Made by a program: the position numbers and the translations under genes
Assembly: GCA_028703445.1 (NCBI GenBank)
Contig: JAQVMW010000007.1
Coordinates: 18,935 to 82,934, forward strand
DNA: 64,000 bases
Direction of reading: 5' to 3'
Origin: Candidatus Peribacteraceae bacterium
GTDB taxonomy: Bacteria > Patescibacteriota > Gracilibacteria > Peribacterales > Peribacteraceae
Notes under the pieces: model-generated
Seen by the model: only the letters and a program-made list of their open reading frames with translations
Database searches by the model: none
What the model was told of the DNA's origin: nothing
In this document: positions 52,522 to 59,966 of the stretch, one piece after another
How the letters are laid out: each line of letters begins with the position of its first letter
Numbering within the stretch: the first letter of the stretch is position 1

Positions 52522-54810
52522 CTACAAAATCTTCAGCGGCGCGATACTGAGTGCAAAGCTCTTGCGTACGCCCGAGTCGAACGCGATATCCGCTACTCCG
52601 CCGCGCACTGCAGCTACCGTTCCCTGGCCGAATTTGGGATGCTCGACGCGCGCGCCTTCTACCATGGGTTCCTGCGAGGCGTCATCCATGATCACATCCT
52701 GATTGAATGAAACGCGCAGGTTTTTTTCCTGATTGTACGGTTCGATGTGTCCTCCGGTGAGCGCTTCCTCAAGTCCGCGTTCCGCTGCCCAGGCGAAGGT
52801 GCTTAAGACCGAATCGCTTCGGCGCTCGATGACGCCGTCCGGCAGGTCATCCAGAAATCGACTGGGGGAATTTGCCTTGGTCTCGCCCCACAGCATGCGT
52901 GATCGGGTGAAGAGGAGCGTGAGATTCGTCTTGGCTCGTGTCATGCCGACGTACATCAACCGGCGTTCCTCCTCCAACTGCTCGCGGTCATAGACGCTGC
53001 TTGCGTGCGGGAAAATGCCCTCCTCGCATCCCGCAATCGTCACGTGTTCGAATTCCAGTCCCTTGCACAAGTGCACGGTCATGAGGGTGACGGCGTCATC
53101 CTTCAATTCCGCGAGGCGATCCACCTCCGAAACCAGGGCAACTTCTTCGAGCAGGCTTAAGAGCGACAGTTGCGGCTCCAGACGGTCGTATTTCCGCATG
53201 ACCGAGAGCAGTTCCTCCACGTTCTGCCACCGTTCCTCCCCCTCCTCGGTGTCATCTTTGAGCCATTTCTCCAGACCGATCTTCTGCAGCAGCCGCACGG
53301 TGAGGTCCGCCACGGCGAGGTGACGCAGGTCGCCCTGTAGATCCGTGATGATCTTCACGAATTCCCGGATGCGGTTCTTCGTGCCCTCATTCAGGTCCGC
53401 GATCTCATCCGCCCGAACCAGCGATGACCAGAGCGATGCATCGTTGACGCTGCTCCAGACGCGGATGCGTTCCAGCGTCGTCTCGCCGATCTTGCGTGCC
53501 GGCACGTTGATGATGCGAAGTAACGAAACAACGTCCGCGGGATTCAGGATCACATGCAGGTAGGCGAGCACGTCCTTCACCTCTCTGCGCGCGTAGAACT
53601 TCACGCCGCCCACGATGCGGTAGGGGATGCCCTGATGCATGCAGGCCTCCTCGAAGAGGCGGGATTGCGCGTTGGTGCGGTAGAGGATGACTTGGTCATT
53701 CAGCGGAATGCCTTCCGCTTTGAATTGCATGATGCGCTTGAGCGCCTCCTCAGCTTCTTTGCGCTCGCTCTCCACCTCGTTCACGAGCACTTTCGGGCCT
53801 TCCTTCCGCTCGGACCACATTTTCTTCTTCGGGCGGTTGGGATTTTGGGCAATCACGGCATCCGCTGCCGAGAGGATCAATTGTGTGGAGCGATAGTTCT
53901 GCTCCAGCTTGATCTCGGTCGCATCCTTGTACTCCCGCTGGAATTCCAGAATATTTCGGATATCCGCGCCGCGGAACGCGTAGATGGACTGGTCCGGGTC
54001 GCCGATGACGCAGAGGTTCCTGTACTTCTGCGCAAGCAGGGTCGTGAAGAGGTACTGCGCGTGATTCGTATCCTGGTACTCGTCCACATTGATGTACCGC
54101 CAGGTCTCCTGGTAGCGGTCGAGGACTTCGGGCACTTCGTGGAAGAGGCGCACGACCTCGAGCATCAGGTCATCGAAATCCAGAGCATTGGCCGTGCGCA
54201 GCGCTTTCTCGTAGGCGGCGAAAGCCAGGCAGATCGTTTCCATCCGCGGGGAAGTCGCGTCTTTCAGGGCATCTTTGGGCGAGAGCGCTTCACACTTGAA
54301 GCGCCCGATGGAGGAAAGCACGGCACGCGGCTTCAATTCCGCTTCTTCCACCTTCATCTCTCTGAGGACTTGTTTTGTAAGCCGCTCCTGGTCGTCCTTA
54401 TCGTAGATGACGAAGGAGCGGTCGCGCCCCAGCTTTTCGATGTCCTTTCGGAGAATCCTCGCGCAGATACTGTGAAATGTTCCCATGACGGGCAGGCGGG
54501 CGCTCTTCGATCCCCATGCGGAAGGATCTTCGCCTTCCGTCAGGTGCAACAGATTCTCGATGCGCGATTTCATTTCCTTCGCCGCTTTGTTGGTGAAGGT
54601 GACCGCGAGGATCTGCCACGGAGGAACACCCTGCGCGATCAGGGCGGCGATGCGGTGGGTGAGTGCGCGTGTCTTGCCGCTCCCTGCTCCCGCCAGAATG
54701 AGGAGCGGCCCTGAGGTGTGTTCCACGGCTTTGCGCTGCGGCTCATTGAGTGTGCCGAGGATGAGTTCGGATTTTTTTGCCGCATGCGACGCGGTGTCCG
54801 TTGCCTTCAC
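52522..54810 (-). CDS. pcrA: UvrD/PcrA-type superfamily 1 DNA helicase
   Basis: This 762-aa protein begins at a GTG that overlaps the upstream stop (GTGA). It shows all SF1A motifs: NEPQRKAVEH (Q), ILAGAGSGKTRAL (Walker A), FTNKAAKEM (Ia), VDEYQDTN (II), GDPDQSIYAFRGAD (III), LEQNYRST (IV), VTLMTVHLCKGLEFEHV (V) and YVGMTRAK (VI). It unwinds DNA 3' to 5' in repair, including release of UvrC. The C-terminal VEHPKFGQGTV is the PcrA/UvrD Tudor-like end. Confidence 0.93.
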   Translation of the reverse strand: MKATDTASHAAKKSELILGTLNEPQRKAVEHTSGPLLILAGAGSGKTRALTHRIAALIAQGVPPWQILAVTFTNKAAKEMKSRIENLLHLTEGEDPSAWGSKSARLPVMGTFHSICARILRKDIEKLGRDRSFVIYDKDDQERLTKQVLREMKVEEAELKPRAVLSSIGRFKCEALSPKDALKDATSPRMETICLAFAAYEKALRTANALDFDDLMLEVVRLFHEVPEVLDRYQETWRYINVDEYQDTNHAQYLFTTLLAQKYRNLCVIGDPDQSIYAFRGADIRNILEFQREYKDATEIKLEQNYRSTQLILSAADAVIAQNPNRPKKKMWSERKEGPKVLVNEVESERKEAEEALKRIMQFKAEGIPLNDQVILYRTNAQSRLFEEACMHQGIPYRIVGGVKFYARREVKDVLAYLHVILNPADVVSLLRIINVPARKIGETTLERIRVWSSVNDASLWSSLVRADEIADLNEGTKNRIREFVKIITDLQGDLRHLAVADLTVRLLQKIGLEKWLKDDTEEGEERWQNVEELLSVMRKYDRLEPQLSLLSLLEEVALVSEVDRLAELKDDAVTLMTVHLCKGLEFEHVTIAGCEEGIFPHASSVYDREQLEEERRLMYVGMTRAKTNLTLLFTRSRMLWGETKANSPSRFLDDLPDGVIERRSDSVLSTFAWAAERGLEEALTGGHIEPYNQEKNLRVSFNQDVIMDDASQEPMVEGARVEHPKFGQGTVAAVRGGVADIAFDSGVRKSFALSIAPLKIL

Positions 54811-55073
54811 TGAGGCATGGTATCAGAGGCCGTCGTATGCGCAGAGACATTTCTCCGGATACTGAGCGAAAGTTTTCCGATCTCCGCAAGAATGCGGCGC
54901 AGAACAGCTTCATTGGTTTCGCCGTTCTGCGGAATGTCACGGACGACGATCTGTTCTTTTGTATCGTGTACGTAGACTGTGGGGTCGCCGTTTAACGGGA
55001 ACCACCAGACAATTTCTTCTTGTTGGCCGCTAGGGTCGCGATGCGGCACAACTTCTTCCGTTATTCTTTCCAT
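54807..55073 (-). CDS. Small orphan protein translationally coupled to the helicase
   Basis: The ATG at 55073 gives 88 aa. The N-terminal half is beta-like (EEIVWWFPLNGDPTVYVHDTKEQIVVRD) and the C-terminal half helical (EAVLRRILAEIGKLSLSIRR). Its stop overlaps the helicase GTG start, implying coupling. Upstream lies leader D with a terminator, so helicase expression may also be under attenuation control. Confidence 0.55.
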   Translation of the reverse strand: MERITEEVVPHRDPSGQQEEIVWWFPLNGDPTVYVHDTKEQIVVRDIPQNGETNEAVLRRILAEIGKLSLSIRRNVSAHTTASDTMPQ

Positions 55074-55096
55074 GATATGGAGAGGGAAAGAGAGAT

Positions 55097-55126
55097 AAAA
55101 AAATCCCCGCTTCTTTTGGTGCGGGG
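55097..55126 (-). terminator. Terminator of leader module D
   Basis: On the minus strand CCCCGC and GCGGGG arms flank ACCAAAAGAA and are followed by ATTTTTTT. The left arm can alternatively pair with GCGGGTGTGC just after the leader stop. Confidence 0.7.
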
Positions 55127-55153
55127 TGCAAATTATGAACATCAGCACACCCG

Positions 55154-55210
55154 CTACCTCTTCGGGGTATTGAGGACCTGCTTCATGGTGTAAGCAGAGG
55201 AGTGCGACAT
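55154..55210 (-). CDS. Leader peptide D
   Basis: An 18-aa ORF encodes MSHSSAYTMKQVLNTPKR. It lies between a TTGACA-N16-TACTCT promoter (55248-55221) and the terminator at 55097-55126. The end of the ORF (ACCCCG) can pair with CGGGT, CGGGTGTGC with GCACCCCG, and CCCCGC with GCGGGG, again a three-way switch. No single amino acid dominates, so the sensed signal is unclear. Confidence 0.45.
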   Translation of the reverse strand: MSHSSAYTMKQVLNTPKR

Positions 55211-55220
55211 GACAGTGCGA

Positions 55221-55248
55221 AGAGTACCCGTTCATTTTCCTATGTCAA
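55221..55248 (-). promoter_or_regulatory. Promoter of leader module D
   Basis: On the minus strand TTGACA (55248-55243), 16 bp, TACTCT (55226-55221), then 10 bp to the leader ATG. Confidence 0.6.
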
Positions 55249-55309
55249 ACACCACGATTTATTGGCTTCCACTGGGCATTTCTGATGTGTACGAAGACAT
55301 CGTATTCGC

Positions 55310-55579
55310 CTAGAGAAGGCCCAACTCTCTGCGGAGTGCATTCTCAGCCTGCAACCGGTTCATAGGAATGCGTCGGTTCCCTTCGATGAAACGGAAAATC
55401 GCCGTGCGGATGGTTCCGCGCTCCCGATCAACGATCTCGGCCGAGAGCGATTCGAGACCGCGTCCGTTTTCGTGCGTACGGAAGATCGTCCACGATCCGC
55501 CGTAATTGGGTTCCGCGAAGCAGAATTTGCCGTTCGCATCTTCTTCATTGATGCGTATGCCCTGGAGTTCGATTGCCAT
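55310..55579 (-). CDS. Small orphan protein downstream of leader E
   Basis: The ATG at 55579 gives 89 aa. The N-terminal half reads like a small beta sheet (MAIELQGIRINEEDANGKFCF; GSWTIFRTHENGRGLESL) and the C-terminal part is helical (MNRLQAENALRRELGLL). The family is unknown. A hairpin terminator with a 26-bp palindrome lies 18 bp upstream in its 5' leader. Confidence 0.55.
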   Translation of the reverse strand: MAIELQGIRINEEDANGKFCFAEPNYGGSWTIFRTHENGRGLESLSAEIVDRERGTIRTAIFRFIEGNRRIPMNRLQAENALRRELGLL

Positions 55580-55597
55580 GGGTGGAGGGGGAAATAC

Positions 55598-55647
55598 AAA
55601 AAACCCCGCTTGGCACGTCGGTCGCGACCGACGTGCCTTGCGCGAGG
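55598..55647 (-). terminator. Terminator with inserted 26-bp palindrome, module E
   Basis: The outer stem CCTCGC/GCGGGG and T-run equal those of the terminator at 55698-55718, but its loop holds a perfect 26-bp palindrome (55612-55637) centred on GGTCGCGACC. A TTGACT (55678-55673) promoter lies just upstream. Confidence 0.65.
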
Positions 55648-55697
55648 TGGATTTATGCCGAGGATACGGAGGAGTCAATGGTGCTCATATAACTAAC

Positions 55698-55718
55698 AAA
55701 AACCCCGCTTGCGCGAGG
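55698..55718 (-). terminator. Terminator of leader E
   Basis: On the minus strand CCTCGC-GCAA-GCGGGG is followed by TTTTTG. The left arm is also complementary to GCGCGGGCGTG just downstream of the leader stop, giving an antiterminator alternative. Confidence 0.7.
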
Positions 55719-55744
55719 TGGTGATCTCTATCAGCACGCCCGCG

Positions 55745-55801
55745 CTATCCCTGGGGGACGACGACGAGGACGAGGCTGACGACGATCTGATGCTGTTGCA
55801 T
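55745..55801 (-). CDS. Branched-chain-rich leader peptide E
   Basis: This 18-aa ORF encodes MQQHQIVVSLVLVVVPQG: nine of its residues 6-15 are Val, Leu or Ile. It resembles the control region of enterobacterial ilv leader peptides. It has a TTGACG-N16-TACCAT promoter (55838-55811) at the rmuC 3' end, nine bases before the ATG. The terminator at 55698-55718 follows. It is too short for the track. Confidence 0.6.
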   Translation of the reverse strand: MQQHQIVVSLVLVVVPQG

Positions 55802-55808
55802 CTGAGGA

Positions 55809-56936
55809 CTATGGTAGGACGTTCTTTACCCGCGTCAATGATTCCTTCTTCGTGGCTTTCTCGAAAGCCTGTTCGATCTCTGGGACATGAATTCCGCGCT
55901 CCAGCCGCAATTCTTCGATCTTGGTGAGCTGGCGGTCCAGTTGGCGCTCCCGCGTTCCCGTCAGTTCCTCGTATCCTTTGTGGACGAGTTCGAAGCGCTC
56001 CTTCACGGTTCCCATCTGCTCCTTGAATTTTTCCCATTGCTGCCGGAATGCACCGAAGATCGTGAGCATCTCCTGCGACTTGCCCTCCACGCTGAAATTG
56101 TCGATGGATTGCCGGATCACCGCGAGTACGGCGTACAACGTCATGGGTGAGCAGAGAATCGTCTTGGCTTTGAGTGCATCATCGATGAGCGTGCGGTCGA
56201 TCTCGTTGATAAAGGTGTAGATCTGCTCGTTCGGGATGAAGAGGAGCACGTAGTCGGCGGTAGAGTCCTCCGGATTGATGTAATCGCGCGTCTGCACCTC
56301 TTTGATACGATTTTTCACGTCCTTGATGAAGGCCTTCTTGTGCTCCTCGCGCTCGCGTTCGGTCTTCGCCTCGGCGTAGAGCTGGTAATTGTTGAAGGGG
56401 AATTTCACATCCATGTTCAGCTTCATGTTCTTCGGCAGCAAAAAAGTGAAATCCGGCTTGGATCCCGCGTTCCCGAGCTTCGTCTGTTTGATGTAGTTGA
56501 TCCCCTCAATCAGCCCCGACAGCCGCAGCACGTCCTCCGCCATGCGTTCCCCCCACTGCCCGCGCTCGGAATTGCCGGCGAGAGCTGTTTTGAGATTTCC
56601 GGTTGTTTCCGTCAGCTCCTTGATGACCTTGGCGGCGTTCTCGAGCCGTGTATCCATCTTCGCATTGCCGCTGCCGATTTCACGCATGAGGGTTTCGACC
56701 CGGTCCAAATCTTTCTGCACCGCCTTCAGCGACACGTCGATCACATCTTTCTTGCCCGAGAGTTTACTTTCGGCGAGCTCAAGGATCTGCGTCGCCTGCC
56801 GCGCCATCACCTTGGCCGACAGAGTCTCGGCGGTGGATTCCGCATCTTTCGCAGACTTTCGCAGGAAGAAAGAAACAAAGACGCCACCGATCACAAGACC
56901 GATGGTGAGGCCGAGAGAGAAGGAGAGGGCATCCAT
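55809..56936 (-). CDS. rmuC: RmuC-family DNA recombination-limiting protein
   Basis: The start at 56936 (MDALSFSLG) lies seven bases after TAGGAT. The 375-aa product has an N-terminal membrane anchor (GLTIGLVIGGVFVSFFL), a coiled-coil region, and the RmuC nuclease-like core. Core motifs are RGQWGERMAEDVLRLSGL, KPDFTFLLPKNMKLNMDVKFPF and DYVLLFIPNEQIYTF. The D and K in LNMDVKFPF are the endonuclease-fold residues. RmuC limits inversions at repeats, of interest in this repeat-rich genome. Confidence 0.88.
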   Translation of the reverse strand: MDALSFSLGLTIGLVIGGVFVSFFLRKSAKDAESTAETLSAKVMARQATQILELAESKLSGKKDVIDVSLKAVQKDLDRVETLMREIGSGNAKMDTRLENAAKVIKELTETTGNLKTALAGNSERGQWGERMAEDVLRLSGLIEGINYIKQTKLGNAGSKPDFTFLLPKNMKLNMDVKFPFNNYQLYAEAKTEREREEHKKAFIKDVKNRIKEVQTRDYINPEDSTADYVLLFIPNEQIYTFINEIDRTLIDDALKAKTILCSPMTLYAVLAVIRQSIDNFSVEGKSQEMLTIFGAFRQQWEKFKEQMGTVKERFELVHKGYEELTGTRERQLDRQLTKIEELRLERGIHVPEIEQAFEKATKKESLTRVKNVLP

Positions 56937-56999
56937 GTGCGGCATCCTAGCACAGGGTGAACGTATGTCCACTCCCTCTTTGATTTCGCTCATCTGCAC

Positions 57000-57172
57000 T
57001 GCGTAAATGGGAAGTGGCTAAATACCTTGCATTCCTCAAAATTCCGCTTAGAATTGGCTCCTGTCCGCGCTTCCCCGTTTGAGCGAATTGTCGCCCGGGC
57101 GGCACGGCTCGTCATCTTTTTTTCGCACGCCATGTCGCACACGTACGACGTGACACGTTCCCACTCCTTCCC
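57000..57172 (+). promoter_or_regulatory. rpsO leader region with overlapping mini-ORF
   Basis: A TTAGAAT box lies near 57049, giving a leader of about 115 nt. It contains a GCCCGGGC hairpin followed by CGTCATCTTTTTTT, and a 14-codon ORF (57132-57176, MSHTYDVTRSHSFP) whose TGA overlaps the rpsO ATG. Autoregulation of S15 is common in bacteria; here the mechanism is only suggested. Confidence 0.35.
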
Positions 57173-57442
57173 ATGACACTCAAGCGCGTCTCCAAGAAAC
57201 GTCTTATCACCAAGTTCCGCACGCACGATACCGACACCGGGTCCGCCCCCGTGCAGGTTGCGATTCTCACCAAAGAGATCGACCTACTCAGCAAGCATCT
57301 GGCCGAGCACAAGAAGGATTTCTCCGCACGGCGCGGGTTACTCGGCAAGGTCGCGCAGCGCCGCAAACTCCTCAACTACCTCAAGATGAACAAGCCCGAG
57401 GAGTATCAGGCGGTGCTGGAGGCGCATGAGCTCAAGAAATAG
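57173..57442 (+). CDS. rpsO: 30S ribosomal protein S15
   Basis: This 89-aa protein matches S15 along its length: THDTDTGSAPVQVAILTKEIDLLSKHLAEHKKDFSARRGL and VAQRRKLLNYLK are the diagnostic stretches. It binds the central domain of 16S rRNA early in 30S assembly. pnp, its frequent partner, is not adjacent. Confidence 0.95.
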   Translation: MTLKRVSKKRLITKFRTHDTDTGSAPVQVAILTKEIDLLSKHLAEHKKDFSARRGLLGKVAQRRKLLNYLKMNKPEEYQAVLEAHELKK

Positions 57443-57457
57443 GAGTACTCTTTTGGC

Positions 57458-58120
57458 ATGGCGACAGCAGGAAAAAGTCTTTTCATTGGGGATGTCGAGG
57501 GAAACATTGAGCAGTTTGACGGGCAGATGACAGATCAATACGTCGCAATAGATCGGTTCATGCGTACTGCCCGGTATGAATTCCCTTCCGGTTTATTCGG
57601 TTACCTGCGTGAACCGGTGGAGATTCCAATTTCTCACCGAAATATTCTGTCTGCTCTGGGCTATACGTGTGCCGCTCTCCTCAGTACCAGTTATTGTTTC
57701 GAGATGGTGACGGGGAGTGATCGAATCCTTCATACGCTGGAAGGTGAATTTCGCGCAATGCTCCAACGCATTGTCGAGAATCGCTCTCGCTCCGCACGCG
57801 TCATCGTTGTGAATGGGCATGCGGGGAAGTTCCAGCAATTGGCGGAGGAATATCCGAAAGCCCTGAAGGTTGTTCCGGCGACGAGCAAGCGTCCCGTCTC
57901 ACATTTCTTCACTTCTGATTTTGCCACGGCCCGTGATGAAGCTGTGCATCCTCCGCTGACGGATGATATGGATTCGAATGTTCTTTCTGCAGAGTACTTT
58001 CCCAATTGTTGTGCAAGAGTGAAAGTATTACGAATGCTCTTCGCTGCGGAATGGAAGCAGGTGACGGGAGAGAGCGAGCCGGAGCCGCCGCGACGCCGTT
58101 GGTGGTCGTTCGGGAAGTAG
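57458..58120 (+). CDS. Hypothetical protein
   Basis: This 220-aa protein starts six bases after a TACTCT box, so it is probably leaderless. It opens SLFIGDVEGNIEQFD, which hints at a Rossmann or phosphatase-like strand, but no metal-binding set follows. A central RVIVVNGHAGKFQQLAEEYP could be a second strand-helix unit. The C-terminus is Pro/Arg/Trp-rich (EPPRRRWWSFGK). I do not recognise the family. Confidence 0.6.
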   Translation: MATAGKSLFIGDVEGNIEQFDGQMTDQYVAIDRFMRTARYEFPSGLFGYLREPVEIPISHRNILSALGYTCAALLSTSYCFEMVTGSDRILHTLEGEFRAMLQRIVENRSRSARVIVVNGHAGKFQQLAEEYPKALKVVPATSKRPVSHFFTSDFATARDEAVHPPLTDDMDSNVLSAEYFPNCCARVKVLRMLFAAEWKQVTGESEPEPPRRRWWSFGK

Positions 58121-58161
58121 AGGACGAGGGAATAGGATTTCTATCTTTCATGAAATTCCCT

Positions 58162-58923
58162 TCAAGATTCTTTCCGCGCGATTTTTCCTGTTGTGGTTTG
58201 CGCTGTAGGGACAATAACAATCTGCTGGATATTGACATGTTTGGGACGGCTCAATGCGTACCAGATCGCTTCGGCGACGTCTTCGGCATGGAGCGGCTCG
58301 TAGCCCTGGTAGACCTTCTTCGCTTTCTCGGTATCGCCGTGATAACGCACCACACTGAATTCCGTATCCACGTTGCCCGGATTGATTTCAGTCACCCGGA
58401 TGCCCGAACCCAGCAGGTCGATACGGGCTCCTTGATTGATGGCGTGCACGAAGTGCTTTGTACCACAGTAGGTGGCTCCGTTCTCATAGATCTCCAGGCC
58501 CGCAATGCTCCCGATATTGACCAAATGACCCTGCGTTTTTTTCAGATGAGGAATGCTGAGCAGCACGACCCGCAGGAACGCGGAAATATTCAGATCGATC
58601 ATTCCCTGCAAATCCTCATCAGAGGCTTTATCCAGAGGATCACGGCCAAGCGCCTTGCCTGCATTATTGATGACTGCTTCTAGAGGGAACTCCTTTAATT
58701 CATTGAACATTTTTTCGAGAGCCTTGCGATCAAGCAGATCGAGAGGTCTGAGTACAACTTTCACTCCCTCCGGCTTTAATTCCTTTTCGAGAGCGCTGAG
58801 TTTTTCCTGCCGTCGTGCAACGAGGATGAGATTCTTCTTCTCCTTCGCCAAACGGACTGCTGTTGCCCTGCCGATACCGCTGCTCGCACCTGTGATGAGA
58901 ACATATGACTCCATCGGTTCCAT
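58162..58923 (-). CDS. Short-chain dehydrogenase/reductase
   Basis: This 253-aa classical SDR has the cofactor motif TGASSGIGRAT (residues ~10-20), VARRQEK suggesting NADP(H), NNAG near residue 88, the catalytic Ser in NIGSIAG and the YCGTK tetrad segment near 153. It resembles YdfG-type 3-hydroxy acid dehydrogenases. It is divergent from the TrpR-like gene with 40 bp between, so the two may share control. The substrate is unknown. Confidence 0.82.
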   Translation of the reverse strand: MEPMESYVLITGASSGIGRATAVRLAKEKKNLILVARRQEKLSALEKELKPEGVKVVLRPLDLLDRKALEKMFNELKEFPLEAVINNAGKALGRDPLDKASDEDLQGMIDLNISAFLRVVLLSIPHLKKTQGHLVNIGSIAGLEIYENGATYCGTKHFVHAINQGARIDLLGSGIRVTEINPGNVDTEFSVVRYHGDTEKAKKVYQGYEPLHAEDVAEAIWYALSRPKHVNIQQIVIVPTAQTTTGKIARKES

Positions 58924-58963
58924 TGTAGTACGTTGGCAGAGAAAGGGTATACTTTCTTGAGAT

Positions 58964-59257
58964 ATGGCGATTCCCCAAAAACATCTCCGGGATCTCTACG
59001 CGCTTTTTTCCTCTGTACGAAGCCAAGTGGAGGCGGAGAAGCTTCTTGCCGACATCCTCACGCCGCAGGAGCTCGCGTCGGTCGCGGAACGCTGGCAGCT
59101 GATTCAGGAGCTCAACAAGGGAACGCCCCAGCGGGATATCGCGAAGAGGCTCAATCTCAGTATCAGCAAGATCACGCGGGGATCGAGGATGCTGCAGTAC
59201 GGAAGCGGGGGATTTGGTCTTTTTCTGAAGAAATTGAAGAAGGCGAATCAGAAATAA
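58964..59257 (+). CDS. TrpR/YerC-family transcriptional repressor
   Basis: This 97-aa helical protein matches the Trp repressor superfamily as represented by YerC/YecD. LADILTPQELASVAERWQLIQELNKGTPQRDIAKRLNLSISKITRGSRML contains the helix-turn-helix (QRDIAKRLNLSISKITRGS). The DNA-binding helix agrees with TrpR-type ISKITRGS. It could sense tryptophan or a related ligand. A palindrome resembling the trp operator lies about 300 bp downstream, ahead of a chorismate-pathway gene. A TATACT box lies ten bases upstream of the ATG. Confidence 0.8.
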   Translation: MAIPQKHLRDLYALFSSVRSQVEAEKLLADILTPQELASVAERWQLIQELNKGTPQRDIAKRLNLSISKITRGSRMLQYGSGGFGLFLKKLKKANQK

Positions 59258-59552
59258 TTCGAAGACTCCTTCTTTCCATCTTTGTCCGGCGACAAAAGAG
59301 GGTGTGTGTGGTCTTCTCGTTGAGAGTTGTTTGAGTCTGTTTCTTTTGTCAGAGGAGGAGGGAACCTTGTCCGGTTCCCTACCCCCTCCGACACCTCTCT
59401 TACCCTCCTGACGGCCAAGCTTAGGTGGGAAACCTGCGGGTTTCCCCCCACTTCCGTTCCCCCCTTCCAACCGGTTTTGTCCGTTGTTTTTGTGTTCTGT
59501 GAGCTGTTTTGTTCTTTTCTTTGAAAAGGGATTGATCAGGGAAGAGGGGTGG
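59258..59552 (+). other. Structured intergenic region upstream of the aromatic cluster
   Basis: Two strong hairpins are visible: GGAGGGAACC/GGTTCCCTACCCCCTCC near 59355-59390, and GTGGGAAACC/GGTTTCCCCCCAC near 59423-59448. No convincing ORF with coding character lies here. The hairpins may end the TrpR-like transcript or belong to the palindromic repeat family. Confidence 0.4.
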
Positions 59553-59572
59553 TGTACCGTTGTAACGGTACA
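59553..59572 (+). promoter_or_regulatory. trp-operator-like palindrome
   Basis: TGTACCGTTGTAACGGTACA is a perfect 9-2-9 inverted repeat. It overlaps a TACAAA -10 candidate (59569-59574) eight bases before the ATG at 59583. E. coli TrpR sites are likewise about 18-20 bp palindromes with GTAC-containing ends, so the TrpR-like protein encoded just upstream is the natural candidate to bind it. Confidence 0.6.
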
Positions 59573-59582
59573 AAGGTATTTC

Positions 59583-59870
59583 ATGCCCATCATTCGTTTC
59601 TCCTCATCGGCAGGTGAGTTCGCCACCGGAGTTCCGGATGTCGCAGCTTCCTACATGCGCCATCCAGAGCAATTCGGCTATCGATTTAATCCCGCGCTCA
59701 CCGCACAATTGAACGGAGAAACGGTTTCCACACTCCTTGAGCGTATCCGGCTTGCGGCGGAGTACATTGATGGACAACGCGTGGAGATTGCCACAAGTAT
59801 CCAAGGACTTTTTGTCTGTATTGAGCCGACATTCGGAGGAGGAAGCACGCCGTGGCGCGGGCATGCGTGA
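59583..59870 (+). CDS. Small orphan protein, first gene after the operator
   Basis: The ATG at 59583 (MPIIRFSSSAGEF) gives 95 aa; the track's upstream extension would run through the operator. It has a mixed alpha/beta look (TVSTLLERIRLAAEYIDGQRVEIATSIQGLFVCIEP) and a Gly-rich end (FGGGSTPWRGHA). The family is unknown. It lies 96 bp ahead of the PhzE-like gene. Confidence 0.55.
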   Translation: MPIIRFSSSAGEFATGVPDVAASYMRHPEQFGYRFNPALTAQLNGETVSTLLERIRLAAEYIDGQRVEIATSIQGLFVCIEPTFGGGSTPWRGHA

Positions 59871-59966
59871 GTTCGCAGTACCTTTGAATGACTGATGTTC
59901 AGTCAGGTGTGCGTCTCACGTCATTGGAGCGTATTTTTTTGTATTTCGCATTTTCCTTTCATTCCC

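Noticed and set aside
57458-57520. GDVEGN motif as a calcineurin-type phosphatase site
   Set aside because: The other metal ligands (GDxxD, GNH, H) of the family are missing downstream.
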